Positions 15,766-23,542 of a stretch of 39,742 nucleotides of DNA are shown one piece after another. Source of the stretch: Paracoccaceae bacterium (lineage in GTDB: Bacteria; Pseudomonadota; Alphaproteobacteria; Rhodobacterales; Rhodobacteraceae); assembly GCA_947453525.1 (NCBI GenBank), contig CANGHD010000012.1:1-39742 (forward strand), in the 5' to 3' direction. A program made the position numbers and the translations under genes. The notes under the pieces were generated by a model that was not told the origin of the DNA, ran no database searches, and was given only the letters and a program-made list of their open reading frames with translations. Position 1 is the first letter of the stretch; every line of letters begins with the position of its first letter.

Positions 15766-16895
15766 TCTCCCGCAGCCTCCCATGCGCCACCCATGACCAT
15801 GCCTTTGGCCGTCAGCTGCAGCGGATGGGAAACCACCTCGCCCAGTACATCTTCCAGATCAATGGCCCGGTCTTCCAGCGCGATCACGCTGGCATCCCCC
15901 ACGGCACCCACCGCCAGAGTGCCCAACTCAGGACGCCGCAGCGCAGATGCGGCATTGACTGTGGCGCGCGCCACGACCTCGTCCAGGGTCAGGCCAAGCG
16001 CCAGAAACTTGGTCATCGTCCGCAACAGGTCCCAAGCCGGACCCTGAATGCACATCGCATGCACGTCGGACGAGATCGTGTCCGGCCAGAAGCCCGCGCC
16101 CACCATCTTGTGCGCGGTGTCCCACGAAAACGACCCCATGCCATGGCCGATGTCAAACAGCACACCACGGGCGCGTGCAGCCAAGACCGACGCGCGAATT
16201 GTGCCATCGGCATGGCACGGTGCATTGGGAAAGGGCCGGAAGCAATGCGTCAGCACATCGCCCTTGCGCAGGCGGTCCACCACATCGGCATAGGTCGGCG
16301 GTGGCTCGTCAATATGGACCATCAGCGGCAGGCCGGTCGCGTCCGCCACGTCCAGCGCCACGTCCAGCGGCTGGATGCCGGAAGGCCCGCTGGCATGCCG
16401 CCCCACCCGGACCTTTATGCCGATGATACAGTCTGGGTTGGCCTTTGCCACCGCCACGGCCTCCCGCGCGGCCATCAGGCGCATGTCGTGGCTTTCTCCG
16501 ACCATGATGGTCGGGGAAAAGGCATAGATTCCCGCGAAGGAGACATGAAGATAGACGAGAACCCGCGCCCGCGCCCGTTCGATCACATGTGCCCGGAAGC
16601 CCGGAAAGTTCCCCGGCCCCGCGCTGCCGGTGTCCACGCTGGTTGTCACCGCCGACTGGCGGGCATAGGCGTCGACCTCCACCCCGAGCGAGGTGCCACC
16701 CCAATAGACATGGGTGTGCAGGTCGATCAGGCCCGGTGTGACGATGAAACCGGCGCAATCCCGCTCCTGCGTACCGCCAAGCCCCAAGCCCAGCGCCGCA
16801 ACCCGACCGCCCGCAAAGGCCACATCGGCAACCCGGTCGATCCCCTGCGATGGGTCGATCACCCGGCCACCCTTCAGGACCAGATCATATGCCAT
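15762..16895 (-). CDS. amidohydrolase/deacetylase family metal hydrolase
   Basis: This 377-residue enzyme has the metal site of the amidohydrolase superfamily: HTH at residues 60-62 in LIDLHTHVYWGG, a lysine in GIKVRVG that is probably carbamylated, the histidines of MVHIDEPP and LTHCF, and the catalytic aspartate in ISSDVH. The group to which it belongs (similar to EF0837-type deacetylases) hydrolyses amide or ester bonds of small molecules. I start at ATG 16895 because GGAGAG lies six bases upstream and family members begin MAYDLVLKGGRVID. The frame is open 73 codons further but that part lies inside the amidase gene. It overlaps the amidase stop by 11 bases, a coupled pair. Confidence 0.88.
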   Translation of the reverse strand: MAYDLVLKGGRVIDPSQGIDRVADVAFAGGRVAALGLGLGGTQERDCAGFIVTPGLIDLHTHVYWGGTSLGVEVDAYARQSAVTTSVDTGSAGPGNFPGFRAHVIERARARVLVYLHVSFAGIYAFSPTIMVGESHDMRLMAAREAVAVAKANPDCIIGIKVRVGRHASGPSGIQPLDVALDVADATGLPLMVHIDEPPPTYADVVDRLRKGDVLTHCFRPFPNAPCHADGTIRASVLAARARGVLFDIGHGMGSFSWDTAHKMVGAGFWPDTISSDVHAMCIQGPAWDLLRTMTKFLALGLTLDEVVARATVNAASALRRPELGTLAVGAVGDASVIALEDRAIDLEDVLGEVVSHPLQLTAKGMVMGGAWEAAGE

Positions 16896-18342
16896 GTCGC
16901 TCTCCTTGTTCACTGGCCCTCGCGGAAACGGGCGGATGCCGGTTCTGCCAGGGCAAGGCTTGCTCCAGAATCCGCGCCACAGCCAGCAACAGCGTTTCTC
17001 CGCCTTGTCGCCCGACGATCTGAATGCCCAAAGGCAAGCCATTGGCAAACTGGCCCAAAGGCAATGACATCGCCGGCTGGCCCGAGATATTGAAGGGAAA
17101 CAGGAACATCGCATCGGCCCAGAGCGCGTTGTAGGCGTCCAGATCGGTCATGCTCATGTCAAAATAGCCCTTGAGCCGAGGTGGTTGCGTCAGGGTCGGC
17201 GTGATGATGACGTCATAAGGCAGCAGATCCTGTACGATATGCCGGGCGGACTGACGCAGTGCTTCGACCCGGGCCACATGGTCAACCGCCCTGACACGGC
17301 GTCCCCGTTCGATCACCGCCCAGGTGATGGGCTCGACGTCCAGCGCCGTTACCGGGCGGCCCATGACGCTTTCCGCATAGGCCCAGAAATTCGCAGGCTC
17401 GACCACCGACATCGCGGTATAGGTCTGCCACAAGGCCGTCAGATCGACGCCAAGGTCGTGTTCCTCGACCACATGCCCCGCCCCTTCCAGAAGCAGCGCC
17501 ACCTGTTCCACCGCAAGCTTGACCTCGGCATCGACCGGGCCCGGGGCCGCCACGGTATAACCGATCCGCAACCGGCCCGGCTCGCGCCGCATGGCCTCCA
17601 CAAAGCGCTCCGGCGGGGTGGGCAAGGGGTAGGGATCGCCCGCGACCGAACCTGATACGGCATCCAGATAGGCCGCCGTATCGCGCACCGTGCGGGAATT
17701 GCACAGGCCGTAAGCGCCGCCCACCCACCAATCGCCGAAGGGTGCCGCACTGACCCTGCCGCGCGTCGGCTTCAACCCGACCACGCCGCAGCAGGCCGCC
17801 GGAGCCCGGATCGACCCCGCCCCATCGGTGGCCTCGGCCAGCGGCACCATCCCAGAGGCAACCGCCGCCGCCGCCCCGCCGCTGGACCCGCCCGGCGTCA
17901 CATTAGCGTCCCACGGGTTCAGCGCTGGCCCGTAAAGCACAGGCTCGGTTGCAATCGACCAGCCGTTTTCCGGCGCATTGGTCACCCCCAGCAGCGTCAG
18001 ACCCGCAGCCTTCATGCGCCCGACCACATGGCTGTCAGCCGCCGCCACATGATCCTTCAGGAACCGCGACGCGTTCGGCGCCTTGACCCCGGCCCAGGAC
18101 AACGCGAGGTCCTTGAGCAGGAAGGGCACCCCGGCCAGCGCGGCATCCTTTCTGACCAAGGCGGCCGAGGCGCGCCCGATGTCAAAGCGTTGGTCCACCA
18201 CCACATTCAGGCGCGGGTTCAGCGCCTCGATCACCCGTATGGCGGCCTCGGCCAGTTCGACCGGATGCACCTCGCCAGCCCGGACCAGAGTGGCCAGTTC
18301 AACCGCATCTGCCCGGCGGTACAGCTTGTCGATATCGCCCAT
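16885..18342 (-). CDS. amidase (amidase signature family)
   Basis: This 485-residue protein carries the Ser-cisSer-Lys triad of amidase-signature enzymes: Lys77 in PFLLKDLA, Ser153/154 in PGGSSGGAAAAVASG, and the nucleophile Ser177 in DGAGSIRAPA. These enzymes hydrolyse aliphatic or aromatic amides to an acid and ammonia; the substrate is not predictable. The start codon is followed by MGDIDKLYRRADAVELATLV, a common N-terminal layout. It lies in one operon with a metal amidohydrolase and a nitrate/taurine-type importer, which suggests an imported compound with one or more amide-like bonds. Confidence 0.9.
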   Translation of the reverse strand: MGDIDKLYRRADAVELATLVRAGEVHPVELAEAAIRVIEALNPRLNVVVDQRFDIGRASAALVRKDAALAGVPFLLKDLALSWAGVKAPNASRFLKDHVAAADSHVVGRMKAAGLTLLGVTNAPENGWSIATEPVLYGPALNPWDANVTPGGSSGGAAAAVASGMVPLAEATDGAGSIRAPAACCGVVGLKPTRGRVSAAPFGDWWVGGAYGLCNSRTVRDTAAYLDAVSGSVAGDPYPLPTPPERFVEAMRREPGRLRIGYTVAAPGPVDAEVKLAVEQVALLLEGAGHVVEEHDLGVDLTALWQTYTAMSVVEPANFWAYAESVMGRPVTALDVEPITWAVIERGRRVRAVDHVARVEALRQSARHIVQDLLPYDVIITPTLTQPPRLKGYFDMSMTDLDAYNALWADAMFLFPFNISGQPAMSLPLGQFANGLPLGIQIVGRQGGETLLLAVARILEQALPWQNRHPPVSARASEQGERHGI

Positions 18343-18378
18343 TTGCGTCCCTTCGCAGACCGATGCCCGATCCGCTGG

Positions 18379-19461
18379 TCAGTCGAGCCTTATCACCCGT
18401 TCCTCCGCGATGCTCTGCTCGGCCGCCAGCACGATACGCAGCGAGTTCACCGCCGCATCCATCGACTCGGACAGATCAAGGTCCTCGGTGATGGCTTTCA
18501 GGAAGAACGCCTGTTCGCGGTCACACAACTCCTGATGCCCCGGCTCGTCCGTCATCGACAGGATATCGTCCTTGCGGGTGAAGGTCTTGTCCGCCCCCAC
18601 CTCGGCGTAATGCACGCGGATCGCATCGGTCTTGGTGTGCTTGTCGATGTCGGCGCTGTCTGACAGGTCATCCGTCCCCGTGCGCGCCTCGTCATTGGGC
18701 ACCAGCGAGACCGAGCCTTTCGGGCCAACCACGTCTTTCACGAAAAACGCCGTCTCGCTCATCATCGGGCCCCAGCCGGCCTCGTACCAGCCGACCGAGC
18801 CGTCGTCAAAGGTCACATGCAGATGGCCGTAGTTCTGCTTGTCCGCCTCGGCCCAGAGTGCGGCACCTATGCCATGCACCCGCACCGGCTTTGCCCCGGT
18901 CAACTGGCACATCACGTCGACATAATGCACGCCGCAGTCGACAATCGGGATCAGGCTGTCGATCAGGTTCTTGTGCCACCACCACGCCGTCCCCGACGAC
19001 TGCTGGTTGAGGTTGAGCCGCATGACAAGAGGCTTGCCCAGGGTCTGGCCGATCTCGATGAACTTCACCCAGCTGGGATGGACCCGCAGGATATAGCCCA
19101 GCACCAGCTTCTTGTTCAGCCGCCGCGCCGTGGCCACGACGCGTTCGGCGTCGGCATTGTTGGTGGCGATCGGCTTTTCCAGAAACACATGCGCCCCCGC
19201 CTCCATCGACTTGATGGCATAGTCGGCATGGGTGTTGGGCCATGTATTGATCGATACGGCATCGGGTTTCAACTCGGCCAGCGCCGCCTCATAGTCTTCA
19301 AACAAGGGGTAGCCGCGCAATTCCTCGGGGATCGTTTTGGATTTCAATGTCCGCGAACACAGACCCACGATCTCAAACCCCGGATTGCGGTGATAGGCGC
19401 TGGCATGGGACACGCCCATGTTGCCCAGACCCACGACAAGTATCCTGACCGGTGCGGCCAT
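18379..19461 (-). CDS. Gfo/Idh/MocA family oxidoreductase (module C)
   Basis: This 360-residue protein has a Rossmann domain with ILVVGLGNMGVSHASAY (residues 7-23) and the EKP motif at 95-97, then the C-terminal substrate domain containing GWYEAGWGP. The best start is ATG 19461: GGGAGG lies six bases before it, and a GTG directly upstream is the only alternative. It sits after the binding-protein gene and before the amidase gene in the module C leftward operon. It probably oxidises or reduces a hydroxyl on the imported molecule, but that is inference. Confidence 0.87.
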   Translation of the reverse strand: MAAPVRILVVGLGNMGVSHASAYHRNPGFEIVGLCSRTLKSKTIPEELRGYPLFEDYEAALAELKPDAVSINTWPNTHADYAIKSMEAGAHVFLEKPIATNNADAERVVATARRLNKKLVLGYILRVHPSWVKFIEIGQTLGKPLVMRLNLNQQSSGTAWWWHKNLIDSLIPIVDCGVHYVDVMCQLTGAKPVRVHGIGAALWAEADKQNYGHLHVTFDDGSVGWYEAGWGPMMSETAFFVKDVVGPKGSVSLVPNDEARTGTDDLSDSADIDKHTKTDAIRVHYAEVGADKTFTRKDDILSMTDEPGHQELCDREQAFFLKAITEDLDLSESMDAAVNSLRIVLAAEQSIAEERVIRLD

Positions 19462-19480
19462 CACATCCTCCCTGACTTCG

Positions 19481-19553
19481 GGCGCATTTCGCGCCGCATG
19501 TGTTTAGCATGGCAGATGGCTGCCAAGCCGGGCGGGTCGGCAAACCCGCCCGG
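19481..19553 (-). other. three tandem hairpins after the module C binding-protein gene
   Basis: The 107-base gap between two genes holds CCGGGCGGGT/ACCCGCCCGG (19528-19537 and 19544-19553, perfect 10-bp stem, 6-base loop), GGCAG/CTGCC (19511-19515 and 19520-19524) and GGCGC/GCGCC (19481-19485 and 19491-19495). The long one begins 15 bases beyond the binding-protein stop. There is no T run. The likely role is protection of the binding-protein message or partial termination. Confidence 0.6.
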
Positions 19554-19568
19554 TTGAACGAAGCTGCG

Positions 19569-20726
19569 TCAGCCGCCTGCGCCAATCGCCTGATTGAACA
19601 GGCCAGCCTTGATCTTGTCCACATCGACCGCCGCGAATTCCGGCGTCAGGGTAACGCCTTCGGCGTCGGCCTTGATCTTGGCCGCGTCAAAGCTGTTCGC
19701 ATCGGGGATCAGGTCGTTGGTGATCACGTCGCCCGCCTTAATCACATCGGTCTGGCCGATCTTCGCCGTCAGGTCAAAGAAGGTCTGCCACGAGGCCATG
19801 TCATGCCAGCCCCAGCCCTTGCGCTTGGACCAATCGCCGCGGAACACGTTCATCTGCTGCAGGATCGACGTGGTGCCCAGATCGGGCCCGACGTTGGAGG
19901 CCAGAGTCGGGAACTGTTCGAACACCGCCTGCACCGCCGCGCGCGGGTTATGCTCGGCAAATTCCAACCCCGCCGCCCAGCCCTTGAGGTACTGGCCGAT
20001 GAAGGCCTTCTTGTCGGCATCCTCCAGATCGGCGGCGCGGACGACGAAGGTGTTCGCGGGCAGCGGAGAGTTCTTCACCCCAAGCCAGTATTCGAACTTC
20101 AGATCCTTGGCGATCCATTCCGCCCGCAGCCCCTCCCAGGCCAGCGCCGCGTCACCCTGCCCCCCGGCCAGCGCCGTACCCCATGTCGGCCAACCGGCCT
20201 CGACATACTTGATGGTCGAGATATCCACGCCCTGTGCCGCCAGCATCGGGTCGACGATGGGCTGCCACGCGGCAGAGCCCAGAAGAATCGTCTTGCCCTC
20301 GATCCCCTTGATATCCTTGGGACCCTCGCCCTTGCGGAAGGCCAGGCTGAAGGTGTCAAGCGCGCCTTCGTGGAACACCGACTTCAGCTTCATCCCCTGT
20401 TTCAGCGCGAAAGAGAACACGCCGGGCGACGGAAAGCCCATGTCGGCCTGCCCGACGTCGACGAACTTCACCGTCGCCGTGCCGTCCGAGGGACCAGGCT
20501 GGATGTCGATCGACAGGTCACCGAAGTAGCCATACTTCTTGGCCACCCAATAGCCGTAGTCATCCAGCACCTCCAACGTGCCGCGCGGCGAAATCCATGT
20601 GAAAGGGCGGTCATATCCGGCCGCCAATGCGGGCCGCAGCCCGAGGCTGGTCATCGCCACGCCGGCCCCTGTCACCTGCAACAACCTGCGCCGAGTCAGC
20701 ATGGGCGCTTCCTTGATCAACTTCAT
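19569..20726 (-). CDS. NMT1/TauA/SsuA-type ABC substrate-binding protein with Tat signal
   Basis: This 385-residue protein is the periplasmic binding component of a taurine/nitrate/sulfonate-type importer. It starts MKLIKEAPMLTRRRLLQ, with an RRRLLQ twin-arginine motif at residues 12-17, a hydrophobic stretch and an ALA cleavage site near residue 35, so it is probably exported folded by Tat. The mature protein has VDVGQADMGFPSPG and the AAWQPIVDPMLAAQG region common to this fold. The ATG at 20726 has GGGAG nine bases upstream. An open frame extends far upstream but overlaps the permease gene, so it is not used. Confidence 0.88.
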   Translation of the reverse strand: MKLIKEAPMLTRRRLLQVTGAGVAMTSLGLRPALAAGYDRPFTWISPRGTLEVLDDYGYWVAKKYGYFGDLSIDIQPGPSDGTATVKFVDVGQADMGFPSPGVFSFALKQGMKLKSVFHEGALDTFSLAFRKGEGPKDIKGIEGKTILLGSAAWQPIVDPMLAAQGVDISTIKYVEAGWPTWGTALAGGQGDAALAWEGLRAEWIAKDLKFEYWLGVKNSPLPANTFVVRAADLEDADKKAFIGQYLKGWAAGLEFAEHNPRAAVQAVFEQFPTLASNVGPDLGTTSILQQMNVFRGDWSKRKGWGWHDMASWQTFFDLTAKIGQTDVIKAGDVITNDLIPDANSFDAAKIKADAEGVTLTPEFAAVDVDKIKAGLFNQAIGAGG

Positions 20727-20779
20727 CTCAAATCTCCCTGTTATCGTTGCGTTCCGTTGATACCGGTTCACCCTGCCTC

Positions 20780-21610
20780 TCAGGTCTCCCAGCTTGCCCA
20801 TTTCTTGCCGATAAGGAAAAAAATCACGTAGATCAGGATGCCGATGACCGACAAAAGCAGGATCACGGCGAAGAACTCCGGCATGTCGATCATGCTGGAA
20901 TAGGTGGTCAGCCGGTTCCCCAGACCGAAACCGCCGCCCACCATCTCGGCCCCGACGGTGGTCAGAAGGCCGAAGATCGCCCCGATCATCAAACCCACCA
21001 AGATCATCGGCAAAGCCATCGGCGCGCGGATTTTCCAGAAGATCTGCAGGGTCGAGGCGCCGTAGGATCGCGCCAGAGCGATCTTCGCACTGTCGGTGCG
21101 GCGAAAGCCGGTGGCGGCGTTGATCATCACCATGGGGCCAACCGCCAGCGCCACGGCAATGATGCGCGGCGTGTAGCCAAAGCCGAAGCGCAGGATCAGC
21201 AGAGGGACCAGCGCCAGCATCGGCGTGGTCACCAGAACAAGGATATAGGGCGTGATCACCTTCTCGACGAAGGGATATTGCGTCACCACAGCCGCAAGGA
21301 TCATCCCCGTCCCGGCACCAATGGCAAAGCCCGACAGCAGGGACACCATCGTATAGCCCAGATGCGGCAGGATCAGCGGAAACTCCTTGACCAGCGCCGC
21401 CGCGATCAGGCTGGGGCGCGGCAGGATGTATTGCGGCACCGCATACCACCACAAAACCGCCTCCAGCCCGCCAATCACGATCACCGCCACCGCCAGAATG
21501 ATGGCGATTTCCCGGCGCGTCGTGGCCCCCAGACCTGAGGCCAGCGCCGATCCGGTCAGCCCGACCTGCGTCACTTCGGCCTTCTTGAACTCGGGTATGG
21601 CGTCGGTCAT
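20780..21610 (-). CDS. ABC transporter permease (TauC/SsuC family)
   Basis: This 276-residue inner-membrane protein shows about six hydrophobic segments, the first at about residues 33-50 (IAIILAVAVIVIGGLEAVLW), and the EAA-type loop around RSYGASTLQIFWKIRAPMALP near residue 180. It pairs with the ATPase encoded four bases upstream and the binding protein encoded downstream. The system is of the nitrate/taurine/sulfonate type, which imports small anionic or nitrogen-bearing molecules as well as pyrimidine precursors; the specific ligand is not visible. Confidence 0.91.
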   Translation of the reverse strand: MTDAIPEFKKAEVTQVGLTGSALASGLGATTRREIAIILAVAVIVIGGLEAVLWWYAVPQYILPRPSLIAAALVKEFPLILPHLGYTMVSLLSGFAIGAGTGMILAAVVTQYPFVEKVITPYILVLVTTPMLALVPLLILRFGFGYTPRIIAVALAVGPMVMINAATGFRRTDSAKIALARSYGASTLQIFWKIRAPMALPMILVGLMIGAIFGLLTTVGAEMVGGGFGLGNRLTTYSSMIDMPEFFAVILLLSVIGILIYVIFFLIGKKWASWET

Positions 21611-21614
21611 CGCT

Positions 21615-22382
21615 TCACTCCGCCGCCTTGGAGCGCATCGAGGACATGCCGTAGATGTCGGCCTTGATCTGGTTCATCAGATCAAACACCTCGCGGCTGG
21701 CCATGACCTCAAGACTGCGCGGACGCGGCAGACCCACGGTATAATCCGCCATCACCCGCCCCGGCCGTTTGGACAGCACGATCACCCGGTCCGACAGGAA
21801 GATCGCCTCCTCGATCGAATGGGTGATGAAGACGATGGTGGTGCGGGTTTCCAGCCAGATTTCCTCGACCAGCCGGTTCATCTCTTCCCGCGTGAAGGCA
21901 TCGAGCGCGCCGAAGGGTTCGTCCATCAACAGAACCTGCGGCCGCAGCGACAGGGCCCGCACAATGGAGCCGCGCTGCTGCATCCCCCCCGACAGCTCCC
22001 GCGGCATCCGCTTTTCAAACCCGGTCAAGCCGACGCGGTCCATCAGATGGTCGATCCACGGCATGTCGGGCTTCTGCCCCTTCACCTCGAACGGGAACAG
22101 GATATTGCCCATGAGGTTGCGCCACGGCAGCAGGTTTGCTTCCTGAAACACCAGCCCGATTTCCGGCCGGGGCCCGGTGATCTTCTGCCCGTCCAGATCA
22201 ACTTGGCCCGAGGTCAGCCCGTGCAGCCCCGACATCGACCACAAAAGCGTGGTCTTCCCGCAGCCCGAGGGCCCTACAATCGAGACGATGGTCTTGTCGG
22301 CCACGTCAAAGCTGCACCCCTTCAGCGCGTCAAGGTCGCCATAGCGTTTGCCCGCATCACGGATCGCCAGCTTTGCGACCAT
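21615..22382 (-). CDS. ABC transporter ATP-binding protein (TauB/SsuB family)
   Basis: This 255-residue single-domain ATPase has Walker A GPSGCGKTT (residues 37-45), the Q-loop VFQEANLLPW, signature LSGGMQQR (130-137) and Walker B VLLMDEP (150-156). I take the ATG at 22382 (MVAKLAIRDAGKRY) as the start because GGGGGCGGA lies just before it; a GTG five codons upstream is the alternative. It is the first gene of the leftward module C operon, divergent from the RpiR-type regulator, with about 225 bases between the two start codons. Confidence 0.91.
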   Translation of the reverse strand: MVAKLAIRDAGKRYGDLDALKGCSFDVADKTIVSIVGPSGCGKTTLLWSMSGLHGLTSGQVDLDGQKITGPRPEIGLVFQEANLLPWRNLMGNILFPFEVKGQKPDMPWIDHLMDRVGLTGFEKRMPRELSGGMQQRGSIVRALSLRPQVLLMDEPFGALDAFTREEMNRLVEEIWLETRTTIVFITHSIEEAIFLSDRVIVLSKRPGRVMADYTVGLPRPRSLEVMASREVFDLMNQIKADIYGMSSMRSKAAE

Positions 22383-22450
22383 CAGGTCCGCCCCCACGCG
22401 CTGAATGTCCAGAAAGGCAGCCCCCTGCCATAGCTGAAAACTGTGTTTCT

Positions 22451-22534
22451 AACTTACAAATCTGTCAACGATTCGAAAATGCTACGGAGCGTTCCCACGT
22501 TCATTGAGATTTTCTGCAGGCCATCGTGTAAGTT
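22451..22534. promoter_or_regulatory. inverted TGTAAGTT sites in the RpiR divergent promoter
   Basis: AACTTACA at 22451-22458 and TGTAAGTT at 22527-22534 are the same 8-base word in opposite orientations, each pointing to one of the two divergent operons with similar flanks (TTGTAAGTTAGAA and CGTGTAAGTTTCC). The second copy is part of an imperfect palindrome TGTAAGtttCCTACA. They are candidate operators for the MurR/RpiR regulator encoded to the right. The spacing of about 76 bases would suit looping or independent control of each promoter. Confidence 0.45.
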
Positions 22535-22546
22535 TCCTACATTTGC

Positions 22547-22576
22547 TTGACGCCCGGCTTTCCTCCCCGTCATACT
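22547..22576 (+). promoter_or_regulatory. predicted promoter of the rpiR-type gene
   Basis: TTGACG (22547-22552) and CATACT (22571-22576) are 18 bases apart. The expected start near 22583 leaves a leader of about 26 bases to the ATG at 22609. The nearest TGTAAGTT copy ends 12 bases upstream of the -35 box, a position suited to activation or to repression by steric overlap. Confidence 0.5.
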
Positions 22577-22608
22577 TGGCGCCAAGCCCGGGCAAGGGAG
22601 TGTGCCAG

Positions 22609-23541
22609 ATGCGACGCGCGGAACAGGCGGTTTCCCTGCCCGACACCGGGGCCTTGCGCCTGCATGACATCATCGCCCGCATCAAGGATTGCTACCCCAG
22701 CCTCAGCCGCGCCGAGCAATCCGTGGCCGACGCGGTGCTGTCTGACGTGCAGGCGGCGGTCGATGCCTCCAACGCGGAACTGGCCTTGCGGGCCGGGGTC
22801 AGCCAGCCGTCGGTGACGCGCTTCTGCCGCTCGATCGGCTGCGAAGGGGTGCGCGACTTCAAACTGCAACTGGCCCGCAGCCTTGTGGTGGGCGAGATCT
22901 TCCTCGCCGCCGACAACCCGTTGCCCGCCGCAGGCCCGGGTGCCATGCCGCCGTTCTGGGCCTCGGTCATGGGCGAGGCGCGGCTTGCCCTGCGCGAGGT
23001 GGAACGGCAGCTTGACCCGGCCCTCGTCCTTGCCGCAGCCAGCATCCTCGCCCCGGCGCGCCGGGTGCTGGTGCTGGGCCTTGGCGGCTCCTCCTCGGCA
23101 CTGGCTGAGGAAACCCAGAACCGGCTTTTCCGCTACGGCGTGCCCGTCACGGCCTGCAAGGACCCCTACCTCGCCCGCATGACGGTTTCGACCTTCCGGC
23201 CCGACGACGTGATCATCGCCATCTCTGCCACCGGCCACACGCGCGAGGTGATTGACTGCATCGAGATCGCCCGGACCTACCGCGCCCGGACCCTTGCCAT
23301 CACGACCCCCGGCTCTTCCCTCGCCCATGCCGCCGAAATCGCGCTGACCACCGGAATTTCCGAATATCCCGATGCCCTGACACCCTCCGCCTCGCGCTTC
23401 GCGTTTCTGTTGATCATCGACCTTGTCGCCGCAGCGACAGGCTACCGGATGGGCCCGCTGGCCCGGGAAAATCTGCGCCGGATCAAGTTCAATCTGGTGG
23501 AGAATGGTGCGACCCAGTCAATCGAGCCCTTGGGAGATTGA
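22609..23541 (+). CDS. MurR/RpiR family transcriptional regulator
   Basis: This 310-residue regulator has an N-terminal HTH_6 domain (about residues 20-95, with YPSLSRAEQSVADAVL and GVSQPSVTRFCRSIGC) and a C-terminal SIS sugar-isomerase-like sensor domain (about 130-270, VLVLGLGGSSSALAEETQNRLF). SIS domains bind phosphosugars, but in this family other small ligands are known. I start at ATG 22609, with AAGGGAG about 9 bases upstream, rather than 35 codons earlier. It heads the rightward module C operon and lies divergent to the importer operon, so it is likely to control both. Confidence 0.9.
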   Translation: MRRAEQAVSLPDTGALRLHDIIARIKDCYPSLSRAEQSVADAVLSDVQAAVDASNAELALRAGVSQPSVTRFCRSIGCEGVRDFKLQLARSLVVGEIFLAADNPLPAAGPGAMPPFWASVMGEARLALREVERQLDPALVLAAASILAPARRVLVLGLGGSSSALAEETQNRLFRYGVPVTACKDPYLARMTVSTFRPDDVIIAISATGHTREVIDCIEIARTYRARTLAITTPGSSLAHAAEIALTTGISEYPDALTPSASRFAFLLIIDLVAAATGYRMGPLARENLRRIKFNLVENGATQSIEPLGD

Positions 23542-23542
23542 G

